Assembly (NCBI RefSeq): GCF_016909495.1
Contig: NZ_JAFBFW010000001.1
Coordinates: forward strand, 124,001 to 188,000
Source: Pantoea coffeiphila
GTDB lineage: Bacteria > Pseudomonadota > Gammaproteobacteria > Enterobacterales > Enterobacteriaceae
Direction: 5' to 3'
Length of the DNA: 64,000 nt
Both the position numbers and the translations under genes were made by a program. The notes below the pieces were generated by a model, which was given only the letters and a program-made list of their open reading frames with translations, had not been told where the DNA came from and made no database searches. Shown here piece by piece: positions 19,122-28,755 of the stretch. Numbering within the stretch: the first letter of the stretch is position 1; each line of letters opens with the position of its first letter.

Positions 19122-19754
19122 ATGAAACTGAGAGCATTAGCACTGGCTGTCGTCACCCTGTTACCGGTCGCCGCATCGGCACATGAAGCAGGGGATTTCT
19201 TTATGCGCGCGGGTTCCGCCACCGTGCGGCCTACCGGCGGTTCCGATAACGTCCTCGGCCTCGGCGAATTCGATGTTAACAACAACACGCAGCTGGGGCT
19301 GACCTTTACCTATATGGCTACTGACCATATCGGTATTGAGCTTCTCGGTGCGACGCCGTTCCGCCACAAAGTCGGGCTGCGTGCCACCGGTACACTGGCG
19401 ACCGTGCACCAGCTGCCGCCAACGCTGATGGCACAGTGGTACTTTATGGGTAACACCAGTAAATGGCAGCCGTATGCCGGCGTGGGTGTGAACTACACGA
19501 TGTTTTACAACACCGATTTCAATCAGACCGGTCGCGATGCGGGCCTGAGCAATCTGAGCGTGAAAAATACCTGGGGGGTTGCTGGCCAGGTGGGTCTGGA
19601 CTACCAGTTGACCCCTGACTGGATGATCAACGCCTCGCTGTGGTACATCGACATCAATACCAAAGTACGCTTTAACGCCGGGGAAGAGCGTCAGAGCATT
19701 GACACCCACGTTAACCCGTTCGTGTTCTTCTTTGGCGCAGGTTACCGCTTCTAA
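19122..19754 (+). CDS. ompW: Outer-membrane protein OmpW
   Basis: Eight-stranded beta-barrel with a hydrophobic side exit, thought to pass small hydrophobic molecules. The 210-residue precursor starts after AAGGAG (19111-19116), has a signal peptide ending VAASA-H (about residue 20), and ends in GAGYRF, the aromatic C-terminal signature recognised by the BAM complex. OmpW family traits such as EAGDFFMRAG and WMINASLWYIDI are present. A longer open frame from 19044 lacks a ribosome site. Regulation by FNR is suggested by the upstream site. Confidence 0.96.
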   Translation: MKLRALALAVVTLLPVAASAHEAGDFFMRAGSATVRPTGGSDNVLGLGEFDVNNNTQLGLTFTYMATDHIGIELLGATPFRHKVGLRATGTLATVHQLPPTLMAQWYFMGNTSKWQPYAGVGVNYTMFYNTDFNQTGRDAGLSNLSVKNTWGVAGQVGLDYQLTPDWMINASLWYIDINTKVRFNAGEERQSIDTHVNPFVFFFGAGYRF

Positions 19755-19766
19755 GCCCGCTCAACG

Positions 19767-19796
19767 AAAAAAGGCGCGAATCTCGCGCCTTTTTTT
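19767..19796. terminator. Bidirectional terminator between ompW and BON lipoprotein gene
   Basis: AGGCGCGA/TCGCGCCT stem with a short loop, A-tract on the left and T-tract on the right; it serves the convergent ompW and the small lipoprotein gene. Confidence 0.88.
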
Positions 19797-19809
19797 GCTC
19801 TCTGCACCG

Positions 19810-20124
19810 TTACTTAATTTGCAGGTTATTCACTACTGATTTCACACCTGCCACGCCGCGCGTGATTTCAACCGCCCGGTTTGCCATCTGCGGCGAGCTG
19901 ATAAAGCCACTCAGCTGTACGCGCCCCTTGAAGGTTTCCACGCTGATAGCGGTGGATTTCAGAGACTGGTCGTGCAGCAGTTCGCCCTTCACCTTGGTGG
20001 TAATCACCGTATCGTCAATATAACCACCGGTTCCTTCCTGCGTTGCGGTCGGTGCGCAGGCGCTAACGCTCAGTGCAACTACGGCAGCGGCAATCGTTCC
20101 TGATATCGTTTTCAACAGCTTCAT
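19810..20124 (-). CDS. Small BON-domain lipoprotein
   Basis: 104-residue secreted lipoprotein: signal peptide with lipobox SVSAC (lipidated C23), then one BON domain (about 38-104) with DDTVITTKVKGELL, the central glycine in VETFKGRVQLSGFI and the ending GVAGVKSVVNNLQIK. BON proteins such as OsmY and DolP bind phospholipid or act as envelope stress factors; the specific role of this one is unknown. In E. coli this space holds yciGFE. It is likely monocistronic and stress-induced, which is inference. Confidence 0.85.
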   Translation of the reverse strand: MKLLKTISGTIAAAVVALSVSACAPTATQEGTGGYIDDTVITTKVKGELLHDQSLKSTAISVETFKGRVQLSGFISSPQMANRAVEITRGVAGVKSVVNNLQIK

Positions 20125-20230
20125 TGCATTTCTCCCTGTCCAGGTTTAAACCGCTGAAAAGGCGGCGATAACTAATTCTTAGGTACGGATGATGTTTCTG
20201 CAAGTTCAGAATGTTAAAAATAGAAAGGAA

Positions 20231-20257
20231 ATAATGCCTTATCGGTCAGATAAGGCA
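20231..20257 (-). terminator. Terminator of the trp operon
   Basis: TGCCTTATC/GATAAGGCA stem with a five-base loop, about 17 bases after the trpA stop; on the minus strand it is followed by a T-rich stretch (TTATTTCC). Confidence 0.7.
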
Positions 20258-20273
20258 CCGTTTCAGGAAAGGA

Positions 20274-21080
20274 TTACTGGCGCGTTCCGGCTTTCAGTTT
20301 ACTGACAAAAGCGGTCAGTTCGGTTAGCATCACCGACGGGTTTTTGTGGTGCTGTTCGATAATTTTGACGATAGCTGAACCAGAAATCGCCCCGGCAGCC
20401 CCGGCACGAATCGCTTCCTCAACCTGCGACGCTTCTGAAATACCAAACCCCTGCAGCGGCGGGGCAGCATGATACTCTTTCAGCTTGTCGATTAAATGCT
20501 TCAGCGGCAGATTTGCGCGGGTCTCGGAACCGGTGACCCCGGCACGGGACAGCAGGTAGGTATAGCCCCGACCGTGTGAAGCGATTTCACGCAGCAGATC
20601 GTCTTCAGCGTTTGGCGGACAGATAAAGATCGGTGCGACGTTGTGGCGCATGGCGGACTGGCGGAACGGCGCAGACTCTTCAATCGGCACATCGGCAACC
20701 AGTACCGAATCGACACCGACTTCCTGGCAGCGGGCGTAAAAGTTATCGATGCCGTTGGAAAATACCAGGTTGGCATACATCAGCAGGCCGAACGGCAGCT
20801 CCGGGTATTTCTGACGGATGGCCGCCAGCATCTCAAAACACTGCGCTGGCGTTACGCCTGCGGCAAAGGCACGCAGGGTGGCGTTCTGAATCGTCGGGCC
20901 GTCGGCCAGCGGATCGGAGAACGGGATACCCAGCTCAAGCGCATCCGCACCGCCTGCAACCAGCGCATCAATAATTTGCAGCGACAGCTCCGGGGTGGGA
21001 TCGCCCAGCGTGACGAAGGGAACAAACGCACCCTCTTTACGTTCTGCCAGGCGCTTAAAACAACGATCGTAACGTTCCAT
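20274..21080 (-). CDS. trpA: Tryptophan synthase alpha subunit
   Basis: Cleaves indole-3-glycerol phosphate to indole and glyceraldehyde-3-phosphate, passing indole through a tunnel to TrpB. The 268-residue TIM barrel has the catalytic Glu in [16 protein letters not shown] with the nearby catalytic Asp, and the phosphate loop GFGISEASQ / [12 protein letters not shown]. It is the last gene of the operon; its ATG overlaps the trpB stop (TGATG), giving equimolar coupling. Confidence 0.97.
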   Translation of the reverse strand: MERYDRCFKRLAERKEGAFVPFVTLGDPTPELSLQIIDALVAGGADALELGIPFSDPLADGPTIQNATLRAFAAGVTPAQCFEMLAAIRQKYPELPFGLLMYANLVFSNGIDNFYARCQEVGVDSVLVADVPIEESAPFRQSAMRHNVAPIFICPPNAEDDLLREIASHGRGYTYLLSRAGVTGSETRANLPLKHLIDKLKEYHAAPPLQGFGISEASQVEEAIRAGAAGAISGSAIVKIIEQHHKNPSVMLTELTAFVSKLKAGTRQ

Positions 21081-22270
21081 CAGATTTCTCCCCTGGCGCT
21101 GAAAATGTCATGTACGGTGAATATGTCTTTGTCGCCACGGCCGGAAAGGTTCACTACCAGCAACTGCTCTTTCTCCGGATTCTCGCGGATCATTTTTAAC
21201 GCATGGGCGAGGGCGTGTGACGATTCCAGAGCCGGGATAATCCCCTCATTGCGGCAGAGGGCCTGGAAAGCATCCAGCGCTTCGTCATCGGTAATCGAAA
21301 CGTAGTCCGCACGACCAATGCTGTTCAGATAGGCATGCTGAGGCCCGACGGACGGGAAATCCAGCCCGGCAGAAATGGAGTAGGACTCCTCGATCTGACC
21401 GTCTTCGGTTTGCATCATTGGTGCTTTCATACCGAAGTAGATGCCCACGCGGCCATGCTTCAGCGGCGCGCCGTGCTCGCCGGATTCAATGCCGTGACCT
21501 GCCGGTTCCACGCCGATCAGACCCACGCTGGTTTCATCAATAAAGTCGGCAAACATCCCAATCGCATTCGAACCGCCACCGACGCAGGCAATCACCGCAT
21601 CCGGCAGGCGACCTTCCTGCTCCAGGATCTGCGCTTTGGTCTCTTCGCCAATCATGCGCTGGAACTCGCGAACGATAGTCGGGAACGGATGCGGACCGGC
21701 CGCGGTGCCCAACATATAGTGAGCGGTTTCATAGCTGCCGGACCAGTCGCGCAGCGCCTCGTTACAGGCATCTTTCAACGTCGACGAACCGCTGTGCACC
21801 GGGATCACTTCTGCACCCATCAGACGCATGCGGAACACGTTCGGCGACTGGCGCTCAATGTCCTTTGCACCCATGTAAATGCGGCACTTCAGGCCGAGCA
21901 GGGCACTGGCCAGCGCCGAGGCTACGCCGTGCTGTCCTGCGCCGGTTTCAGCAATAATTTCTTTTTTACCCATGCGCTTAGCCAGCAGAGCCTGGCCCAG
22001 CACCTGGTTGGTTTTATGCGCGCCGCCGTGCAGCAGGTCTTCACGCTTCAGGTACAGGCGGGTTTTCGTACCTTTGGTCAGGTTGTTACACAGCGTCAGC
22101 GCGGTAGGGCGACCGGCATAGTTTTTTAGCAGGCCGGTAAATTCAGCCTGGAATTCCGGATCGCTCTGGGCGCTGATAAAAGCGTCTTCCAGCTGGCGCA
22201 GTGCGGGCATCAGGATCTGCGGCACATACATGCCGCCAAACTCGCCAAAATAGGGGTTTAATCTGGTCAT
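21080..22270 (-). CDS. trpB: Tryptophan synthase beta subunit
   Basis: PLP enzyme that joins indole and L-serine to make tryptophan. The 396 residues include the PLP lysine in GGAHKTNQ, the catalytic Glu in [11 protein letters not shown], and the phosphate-binding glycine loop [10 protein letters not shown]. The length matches E. coli (397). It forms the alpha2beta2 complex with TrpA. It begins 84 bases after trpC; that gap holds a GGGCGTG/CACGCCC hairpin, unusually long spacing for this operon. Confidence 0.98.
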   Translation of the reverse strand: MTRLNPYFGEFGGMYVPQILMPALRQLEDAFISAQSDPEFQAEFTGLLKNYAGRPTALTLCNNLTKGTKTRLYLKREDLLHGGAHKTNQVLGQALLAKRMGKKEIIAETGAGQHGVASALASALLGLKCRIYMGAKDIERQSPNVFRMRLMGAEVIPVHSGSSTLKDACNEALRDWSGSYETAHYMLGTAAGPHPFPTIVREFQRMIGEETKAQILEQEGRLPDAVIACVGGGSNAIGMFADFIDETSVGLIGVEPAGHGIESGEHGAPLKHGRVGIYFGMKAPMMQTEDGQIEESYSISAGLDFPSVGPQHAYLNSIGRADYVSITDDEALDAFQALCRNEGIIPALESSHALAHALKMIRENPEKEQLLVVNLSGRGDKDIFTVHDIFSARGEI

Positions 22271-22354
22271 ATCGCGTCTCTTTATTCTCTCTCAGCGCGG
22301 GCGTGGATCACGCCCGACGAAAAATGATTGTGCCGGCCTGAGCATTTCGCTATT

Positions 22355-23719
22355 TCAGTAGGCTTTCAGCGTTTGAAACACCGAGGCGATTTTATCGGCA
22401 TCTTTAATACCGGGGGCGCTTTCTACCCCGGAATTGAAGTCCAGACCGGCGCAGCCAAGGCGGGAAGCTTCAACGCTGTTATCAGCACTCAGTCCGCCGG
22501 CCAGCAGCACGTTTTTCAGCGTCTGGCCCTGCAGCAGTGACCAGTCGAATGACTGACCGCTGCCGCCGTTACCGTGATCGAACACGTAGCGATCAACGTG
22601 CGGCCAGTCGCGCTGCGGCAGGCTGTCGCGAATGCTGAATGCCTTCCAGATCTGCACTTCGGCAGGCAGCGCGTCGCGCAGCTGGCTGACGTACTGACGG
22701 TCTTCGTCGCCGTGCAGCTGTACCGCTGTCAGCCCCAGCTCACCGGCGGTAGTGACAACGTCACTCACTGCCTGGTTGCGGAACACGCCAACATACTTCA
22801 GTGTGGCAGCGGCAATCACCGATCGCGCAATGGTCAGGTCTACTTTGCGCGGTGAGCCTTCAGCAAAAATGAGTCCACCGTAAATCGCCCCCGCTGCCAG
22901 CGCGCTTTGCGCGTCCTGCGGCCGGGTCAAACCGCACACTTTATTATCACCGATAATTACCCGGCGCACCGCTGCGGCCAGATCGGCCTCTTCCATCAGC
23001 GCAGATCCAATCAGGAAGCCGTTAGCAAAATGGCTCAGCTCTCGCACCTGGGCATAGCTGTTAATTCCGGATTCGCTGATAACCGTCACACCGTGCGCCA
23101 CTTTCGGCGCCAGGCGGCGGGTGCGGTCGAGGTCAATGGAGAGATCGCGCAGGTCGCGGTTGTTAATTCCCACCACTTTTGCCCCCAGGGCGGTGGCGCG
23201 CTCAAGCTCTTCATCGCTGATCACTTCGGTCAGCACGCCCATATTCAGACTGTGCGCCACGGCGGAAAGCTGGCGATACTGCTCATCGCTGACCACCGAA
23301 AGCATCAGTAAAATGGCATCTGCCTGATGGTAACGGGCCAGGTAAATCTGGTAAGGATCGATAATAAAATCTTTGCACAGTACCGGCTGGGTCACGACTG
23401 AACTGACGATCGGCAGAAAATCAAAGCTGCCCTGGAAATACTTCTCGTCGGTCAGCACCGAAATGGCGGAGGCATAGTCTTTATAAACCCCGGCGATGGT
23501 GGCCGGGTCGAAATCATCGCGGATCAGACCTTTAGATGGCGACGCTTTCTTACATTCGAGAATGAACACCGTGCGCGTGCCGCTCAGCGCATCATAAAAG
23601 CTGCGGGTAGACGGAACGATATCATTCTGGAATGAGGCCAGCGGCTGCTGCTGCTGACGGGCGGCAAGCCAGATGGCTTTGTCCGCAACAATCTTATTCA
23701 GTACGGTTTCCTGCTGCAT
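22355..23719 (-). CDS. trpCF: Bifunctional indole-3-glycerol-phosphate synthase / phosphoribosylanthranilate isomerase
   Basis: Fused two-barrel enzyme for the fourth and third steps of tryptophan synthesis. The N-terminal IGPS barrel (about 1-255) has the segments ILECKKASPSKG and LCKDFIIDPYQI and the Glu in ISESGI. The C-terminal PRAI barrel (about 256-454) has the catalytic Cys in KVCGLTR, the Asp in GLDFNSGVE and LAGGLS. The fusion is typical of enterobacteria. Only two bases separate it from trpD. Confidence 0.97.
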   Translation of the reverse strand: MQQETVLNKIVADKAIWLAARQQQQPLASFQNDIVPSTRSFYDALSGTRTVFILECKKASPSKGLIRDDFDPATIAGVYKDYASAISVLTDEKYFQGSFDFLPIVSSVVTQPVLCKDFIIDPYQIYLARYHQADAILLMLSVVSDEQYRQLSAVAHSLNMGVLTEVISDEELERATALGAKVVGINNRDLRDLSIDLDRTRRLAPKVAHGVTVISESGINSYAQVRELSHFANGFLIGSALMEEADLAAAVRRVIIGDNKVCGLTRPQDAQSALAAGAIYGGLIFAEGSPRKVDLTIARSVIAAATLKYVGVFRNQAVSDVVTTAGELGLTAVQLHGDEDRQYVSQLRDALPAEVQIWKAFSIRDSLPQRDWPHVDRYVFDHGNGGSGQSFDWSLLQGQTLKNVLLAGGLSADNSVEASRLGCAGLDFNSGVESAPGIKDADKIASVFQTLKAY

Positions 23720-23721
23720 GA

Positions 23722-24720
23722 TTATCCTCTTGCTGCCAGTGCGACCACATGTTTATAAGCCTGGCCGCTGCGGATGGTTTCCAGCGCCTGCTGAGCGTTC
23801 TGTCGCAAATCTTCATGGCCAAAAATCTTCAGTAACAGGGCGACATTGGCCGCCACGGCTTCTTCATGAGCCAGCTCGCCTTTACCCTGGAGTAAACGCG
23901 CCAGAATGTCACGGTTTTCTTCCGGGGAACCCCCGGCCAGCGCCTCCTGCGGATGATAGCTCAGGCCAAAGTCATCCGGGGTCAGCTGGTAGCTGGTGAT
24001 TTCACCTTCACGCAGTTCGGCTACGTGGGTGACGCTGTGCAGCGCCACTTCATCCATGCCGCCGCCGTGCACCACCGCCGCACGGCGATAGCCTAATACT
24101 TTCAGCGCCTGAGCAATCGGCAGCACCAGCTCCGGGCTGTACACGCCGATCACCGCCAGCGGAGGCCGTGCCGGGTTAATCAACGGACCAAGCACGTTGA
24201 AGATGGTGCGGGTTTTCAGCTGCTGGCGTACCGGCATCGCGTGGCGGAATCCACTGTGATACTGCGGTGCAAACAGGAAGCAGACGTTAAGTTCATCCAG
24301 CGCCTGGCGTGCCTGTTCCGCAGGCAAATCCAGACTGATGCCGAACGCGGCCAGCAGATCGGAGGAACCCGACTTACTGGACACGCTGCGGTTGCCATGT
24401 TTGGCCACCTTCAATCCACAGGCTGCGGCCACGAAGGCGCTGGCGGTGGAGATATTAATGCTGTTGCTGCCGTCGCCGCCGGTGCCGACGATATCGGCAA
24501 AGTCATAGTCCGGGCGCGGGAACGGTTTGGCATCTTCCAGTAGGGCGGTCGCCGCCCCGGCGATTTCCTGCGGATGCTCACCGCGAACCTTCATCGCAAT
24601 CAGCGCGCCTGCCAGCTGAGTGGGTTCCAGCTGCCCGGTGATAATCGCGGAAAACAGCTGGTGGCTTTCCGCCTGAGTCAGGATCTCGGCCTGAAATAAT
24701 TTTTCCAGAATAGTGTTCAT
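23722..24720 (-). CDS. trpD: Anthranilate phosphoribosyltransferase, free-standing TrpD
   Basis: Transfers phosphoribose from PRPP to anthranilate. The 332 residues show the PRPP loop [30 protein letters not shown] and the Mg-binding DEVAL-type segment ([10 protein letters not shown]). In Escherichia and Salmonella this domain is fused behind TrpG; here trpG and trpD are separate genes 15 bases apart, as known in Serratia and the Erwinia/Pantoea group. Confidence 0.97.
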   Translation of the reverse strand: MNTILEKLFQAEILTQAESHQLFSAIITGQLEPTQLAGALIAMKVRGEHPQEIAGAATALLEDAKPFPRPDYDFADIVGTGGDGSNSINISTASAFVAAACGLKVAKHGNRSVSSKSGSSDLLAAFGISLDLPAEQARQALDELNVCFLFAPQYHSGFRHAMPVRQQLKTRTIFNVLGPLINPARPPLAVIGVYSPELVLPIAQALKVLGYRRAAVVHGGGMDEVALHSVTHVAELREGEITSYQLTPDDFGLSYHPQEALAGGSPEENRDILARLLQGKGELAHEEAVAANVALLLKIFGHEDLRQNAQQALETIRSGQAYKHVVALAARG

Positions 24721-24735
24721 TAGGCTTCTCCTCGG

Positions 24736-25314
24736 TTACGCCAGCGCCCATGCAAGGGTTTGTTCCAGCAGGCGAGCCCCCTGGGTGGTGAGAATGGATT
24801 CAGGGTGGAACTGGAAGCCGCAGACGCGCTGTGCGTCGTCGCGAACGGCCATCACCATGCCATTAAAGGTGGCGTTAACCGTCAGTCCGTCAGGAATATT
24901 GCTGCCCACCAGCGAGTGATAGCGGGCCACCGGCAGCGGGTTGCTCAGACCGGCGAACATACCTTCGTTATCGTGGGTAATCGCCGAAGCTTTGCCATGC
25001 AGGATCTCTCCGGCCTGGCCGACATGGCCGCCGTAAGCTTCCACAATCGCCTGGTGGCCCAGACAGATGCCGATGATCGGCAGGCGTCCGCGCAGCTGTT
25101 GCAGCATTTCCGGCATGCAGCCCGCTTCAGACGGTGCGCCAGGGCCGGGTGACAGCATCAATACCGGGTTTTCCATCTCCTGCAGGCGCGCAATCAGCGT
25201 GGCGGCAGGAACGTTGTTACGATAAACCACCACGTGATGGCCAAAGGTGCGTAACTGATCGACGAGGTTATAGGTAAAGGAGTCGAAGTTATCGAGCAGC
25301 AGAATATCGGCCAT
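24736..25314 (-). CDS. trpG: Anthranilate synthase glutamine amidotransferase subunit TrpG
   Basis: Class I amidotransferase that produces ammonia from glutamine for TrpE. The 192 residues contain the oxyanion segment [11 protein letters not shown], the nucleophile Cys in [10 protein letters not shown] and the His-Glu pair in [10 protein letters not shown]. It is a separate gene, not fused to TrpD. Its ATG overlaps the trpE stop (TGATG), coupling the two subunits. Confidence 0.97.
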   Translation of the reverse strand: MADILLLDNFDSFTYNLVDQLRTFGHHVVVYRNNVPAATLIARLQEMENPVLMLSPGPGAPSEAGCMPEMLQQLRGRLPIIGICLGHQAIVEAYGGHVGQAGEILHGKASAITHDNEGMFAGLSNPLPVARYHSLVGSNIPDGLTVNATFNGMVMAVRDDAQRVCGFQFHPESILTTQGARLLEQTLAWALA

Positions 25315-26876
25315 CAGAAAATCTCCTGGCAGTGGTGAGCGGTGGCAATCGCACGCAGAACGGCGCGGGCTTTATTACGGCTTTCGTCAGCTTCCGCCTG
25401 CGGGTTCGAGTCCAGAACCACACCGGCACCGGCCTGCACGGTAGCAACACCGTCTTCCACCCATGCGGAGCGGATAACAATGCAGGTATCCAGGTCGCCG
25501 CTGGCGGTGAAGTAGCCGACCGCGCCGCCGTAGCTGCCGCGACGGGTGCCCTCGGCTTTGGCAATCAGCTGCATGGCACGTACTTTCGGTGCGCCGCTCA
25601 GGGTGCCCATATTCATGCAGGCCCGGTAGGCGTGCAGCACATCAATATCGCCACGCAGTTTGCCGACGACGCGAGAAACCAGATGCATCACGAAGGTGTA
25701 ACGGTCCACTTTGGTCAAATCCGCCACATAGCGGCTGCCGGGTTCGCAGATGCGTGCCAGATCGTTACGTGCCAGGTCCACCAGCATCAGATGTTCGGCC
25801 AGCTCTTTGTGGTCGGTACGCATTTCCAGCTCAATGCGGCTGTCGAGATCGCGATCCAGTGAACCGTCTGCGTGGCGGCCGCGCGGGCGAGTACCGGCAA
25901 TCGGATAGATTTCAATCTGGCGGCTTTCCGCGTCGTACTTCAGTGAGCTTTCCGGCGATGCGCCGAACAGGCTGAAATCGCGATCCTGCATAAAGAACAT
26001 GTACGGGCTGGGGTTGCTGTTTTTCAGCGTATCGTAGGCGGCCAGTGGTGAAGGGCACGGCAGTGAGAAGCGGCGTGACGGCACCACCTGGAAGATTTCA
26101 CCAATGCGAATGGCTTCCTGCATCTGGCGAACCACCTGGCAGTAGTCTTCATCACTCTGGCTGACGCTCAGCGCCATGCCGTCAACGGTTTGCACCGGCA
26201 GCGCGGGCGCTGGCTGAAGCATCTGGCTGTGCAGCTGTTCGATGCGGCTCTGCAGGCGAATGAATTCGGCCGGTGAAGAGGTGAACAGGCTGGCCTGCAG
26301 GCGAGCGGTTTGTTGCTGATGGTCAATCACCAGCAGCGTCTCCGCCAGGTAGAAGCAATAGTCCGGGCAGCGCTGCTCGTTCTTTAATGCCGGCAGCGAT
26401 TCGAAGCCGGCGACCAGATCGTAGGCGAACAGCCCGCCGAGCAGCATGGCTTCACGATTTTCTGCCGGGACGTTGATCAGCTGCGGGATCAGGCGCAGGG
26501 CATCGAACACCGACAGGGCACGCAGGTTAGAGTCTTCATCCTGAATTTCGGTATTATGCGGGAAGACCAGTTCACGGCCATCGGGGCGAACGTGATTCTG
26601 CACTGATGAAGGCAAAGCCGCATCCAGCAGCGTCAGCAGGGCGCGGCCGTTTTCAGACAGTGCCTGAATCTGCACGGTTTTATCCAGCGCGCTGATGCGC
26701 AGGGCGCTGTCGACAATCAGCAGGCTTTTCAGGTTACGCTTGCTGTCAACATCCGCTGATTCCAGCAGCAGCGTTTCGGAACGTGCGCCGCAGAGCTGGT
26801 GGAAGACGGCGGCCGGATCTTCGCGGTAGGGCGCATTGCCGGTAATCAACTTCACTGTAGGTTTGGCATTCGACAT
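25314..26876 (-). CDS. trpE: Anthranilate synthase component I
   Basis: Converts chorismate to anthranilate using ammonia from TrpG; the first committed step. The 520-residue protein carries the tryptophan feedback region near the N-terminus (LLLESADV) and the chorismate-binding C-terminal domain with [32 protein letters not shown] and GGAVGYF. It is first structural gene after the leader and attenuator. Confidence 0.98.
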   Translation of the reverse strand: MSNAKPTVKLITGNAPYREDPAAVFHQLCGARSETLLLESADVDSKRNLKSLLIVDSALRISALDKTVQIQALSENGRALLTLLDAALPSSVQNHVRPDGRELVFPHNTEIQDEDSNLRALSVFDALRLIPQLINVPAENREAMLLGGLFAYDLVAGFESLPALKNEQRCPDYCFYLAETLLVIDHQQQTARLQASLFTSSPAEFIRLQSRIEQLHSQMLQPAPALPVQTVDGMALSVSQSDEDYCQVVRQMQEAIRIGEIFQVVPSRRFSLPCPSPLAAYDTLKNSNPSPYMFFMQDRDFSLFGASPESSLKYDAESRQIEIYPIAGTRPRGRHADGSLDRDLDSRIELEMRTDHKELAEHLMLVDLARNDLARICEPGSRYVADLTKVDRYTFVMHLVSRVVGKLRGDIDVLHAYRACMNMGTLSGAPKVRAMQLIAKAEGTRRGSYGGAVGYFTASGDLDTCIVIRSAWVEDGVATVQAGAGVVLDSNPQAEADESRNKARAVLRAIATAHHCQEIF

Positions 26877-26899
26877 GGTTTGATCTCTGTTTTTTGCTC

Positions 26900-26926
26900 A
26901 AAAAAAAGCCCGCATTTAGCGGGCCT
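26900..26926 (-). terminator. trp attenuator terminator (3:4 hairpin)
   Basis: On the minus strand GCCCGC-TAAAT-GCGGGC is followed by eight T residues, 24 bases before trpE. Its position after trpL and the downstream T-run identify it as the attenuator hairpin. Confidence 0.92.
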
Positions 26927-26971
26927 GAGTATCTGCACAACGTAGTAACCGTGCACGACGACATCGCCCGT

Positions 26972-27022
26972 TCAGGGAGAAGTGCGCCACCAACCAGTCA
27001 TCAGAGAGAGTGAATATGACAT
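26972..27022 (-). CDS. trpL: trp operon leader peptide
   Basis: 16-residue peptide MSYSLSLMTGWWRTSP with tandem Trp codons (26987-26992). Ribosome stalling at these codons when Trp-tRNA is scarce decides between antiterminator and the attenuator hairpin downstream. The ATG at 27022 has AAGG about ten bases before it. The core GWWRTS matches E. coli TrpL; the N-terminal half differs. Confidence 0.92.
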   Translation of the reverse strand: MSYSLSLMTGWWRTSP

Positions 27023-27050
27023 GATACAGATACCTTATGCTCGTGAACTT

Positions 27051-27086
27051 GCGTACTAGTTAACTGGAACGCGGAAAAAAAGTCAA
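27051..27086 (-). promoter_or_regulatory. trp promoter and TrpR operator
   Basis: On the minus strand a -35 TTGACT (27081-27086) and a -10 TTAACT (27058-27063) are separated by exactly 17 bases; the -10 is the same as in E. coli trp. The operator overlaps the -10 as a 22-bp dyad (27051-27072) centred on GTTAAC, with nine of eleven positions per arm symmetric and one arm (ACTAGTACG) identical to the E. coli operator half. Confidence 0.88.
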
Positions 27087-27154
27087 TACTCTTTTTCCCT
27101 TAGCAAAGAATGACGTTATCATGCTGCGATATTCCCGCCAATGCCGGAGCCGTT

Positions 27155-28033
27155 TTGACAGTAGCAGCCACACCAATCAGTTCTTTTCCTATCTTCGATC
27201 TTCACAGTCACACCACCGCATCTGACGGATTACTTACCCCGGAGCAGCTGGTGCTGCGCGCGGTAGAACATCGTGTCGGCGTGCTGGCCGTCACCGACCA
27301 TGACACCACCGACGGCGTTCAGCCCGCGCGTGAGGCTATTGAGCGTCATCAGCTGCCGCTGCAGCTGATTGCCGGCGTTGAGGTGTCGTCGCTGTGGGAG
27401 AACCACGAGATCCATATTGTTGGCCTGGGAGTGGATATCACCCATCCGGGGCTGGTGGCCTTTCTGGCAGAACAGGGTGAACGACGAATGGCGCGTGCGC
27501 GCATGATCGCTGAGCGCCTTGAAAAAGCCGGGATACCCGGTGCACTGGAAGCTGCCCTTGACCTGGCGCAGGGCGGCGCGGTGACGCGCGGACATTTTGC
27601 CCGTTTTCTGATCGCCACCGGTAAAGCCGACACGATGCAGAAGGTGTTTAAAAACTATCTGGCTCGCGGTAAAACCGGTTACGTTCCGCCGCAGTGGTGT
27701 ACAATTAAACAAGCTGTTGATGCGATTCATGATTCTGGTGGTCGTGCAGTGCTGGCCCATCCGGGCCGCTACGGGCTGTCTGCCAAGTGGCTGAAACGCC
27801 TGATTGCCCACTTCAGCGAACAGGGCGGTGAAGCGATGGAGGTCGCGCAGTGTCAGCAGGCTCCGCAGGAACGAACGCAGCTGGCGCGATACGCGCAGGA
27901 GTATCAACTGGCGGGATCGCAGGGGTCTGATTTTCATCAGCCCTGCGCGTGGATTGAGTTGGGAAAAAAATTATGGCTACCCGGCGGTGTTGATGCCGTG
28001 TGGCAGCGTTTTCCAGAAATCGTTAAGCAATAG
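27155..28033 (+). CDS. rnm: PHP-domain 5'-to-3' ribonuclease Rnm (YciV, RNase AM)
   Basis: PHP-family metal-dependent phosphoesterase. The E. coli enzyme trims 5' ends of rRNAs and other short RNAs and also hydrolyses 3',5'-nucleotide bisphosphate. The metal motifs are visible: FDLHSHTTASDG, TDHDTTDG, the conserved HEIHIVGL, AHPGRY and QGSDFH. The start is uncertain. A TTG at 27155 has GGAG about six bases upstream and gives 292 residues, near the E. coli 293; the first ATG at 27110 would add 15 residues without a clear ribosome site. It is divergent from the trp operon, as in E. coli. Confidence 0.93.
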   Translation: MTVAATPISSFPIFDLHSHTTASDGLLTPEQLVLRAVEHRVGVLAVTDHDTTDGVQPAREAIERHQLPLQLIAGVEVSSLWENHEIHIVGLGVDITHPGLVAFLAEQGERRMARARMIAERLEKAGIPGALEAALDLAQGGAVTRGHFARFLIATGKADTMQKVFKNYLARGKTGYVPPQWCTIKQAVDAIHDSGGRAVLAHPGRYGLSAKWLKRLIAHFSEQGGEAMEVAQCQQAPQERTQLARYAQEYQLAGSQGSDFHQPCAWIELGKKLWLPGGVDAVWQRFPEIVKQ

Positions 28034-28085
28034 CCTGAAGCAGGCGACGTCAATGTCATTGCTGATGTACGGATAAGAGGTTTCT

Positions 28086-28706
28086 ATGAGTCAGTTTTTC
28101 TATATTCACCCGGATAATCCACAGCCGCGACTGATCAAGCAGGCGGTAGAGATGTTGAATAAAGGCAGCGTGATCGTCTATCCAACGGATTCCGGCTATG
28201 CGCTGGGCTGTAAGCTGGAAGATAAGAATGCTATGGAGCGTATCTGCCGCATTCGCCAGCTCGATGGTAACCATAACTTCACCCTGATGTGCCGCGATCT
28301 GTCCGAACTGTCGACCTATGCGCACGTCGACAACACCGCGTTTCGGTTAATCAAAAACAACACGCCGGGCAACTACACCTTTATCCTCAAGGCGACGAAA
28401 GAAGTTCCGCGCCGCCTGATGAGTGAAAAACGTAAAACCATCGGCCTGCGCGTACCGTCGAATCCGATTGCGCTGGCCCTGCTGGAAGCGCTGAACGAGC
28501 CGATGATGTCGACCTCGCTCATGCTCCCGGGCAATGATTTTACCGAGTCGGACCCGGAAGCCATTCAGGATGAAATTGGCAAACTGGTCGATTTAATTAT
28601 TCACGGTGGCTACCTGGGACAGCAGCCGACAACCGTGATTGATCTGACCGATGATTCACCGGTGGTTGTTCGTGAAGGTGTGGGTGATATTCAGCCATTC
28701 CTGTAG
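28086..28706 (+). CDS. yciO: YrdC/Sua5-domain protein YciO
   Basis: 206-residue member of the L-threonylcarbamoyladenylate synthase superfamily. The paralogue TsaC makes the t6A precursor in tRNA modification; the exact job of YciO is less clear. Family motifs are VIVYPTDSGYALGC, the KxR-type LMCRDLSELS segment and RVPSNPIALALLEALNEPMMSTS. It follows rnm by 52 bases on the same strand and is probably co-transcribed. Confidence 0.94.
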   Translation: MSQFFYIHPDNPQPRLIKQAVEMLNKGSVIVYPTDSGYALGCKLEDKNAMERICRIRQLDGNHNFTLMCRDLSELSTYAHVDNTAFRLIKNNTPGNYTFILKATKEVPRRLMSEKRKTIGLRVPSNPIALALLEALNEPMMSTSLMLPGNDFTESDPEAIQDEIGKLVDLIIHGGYLGQQPTTVIDLTDDSPVVVREGVGDIQPFL

Positions 28707-28713
28707 CAGCCTG

Positions 28714-28742
28714 GAGGCAGGATGTTAATCCTGTCCTGCCTC
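28714..28742. terminator. Hairpin between yciO and the protease lipoprotein gene
   Basis: GAGGCAGGA/TCCTGCCTC arms with an 11-base loop between convergent genes. There is no strong T-run on either side, so the terminator role is tentative. Confidence 0.45.
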
Positions 28743-28755
28743 TCTACGGTAGCCG

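Noticed and set aside
19161..19709. 182-codon minus-strand frame inside ompW
   Set aside because: Antisense to ompW; no independent support.
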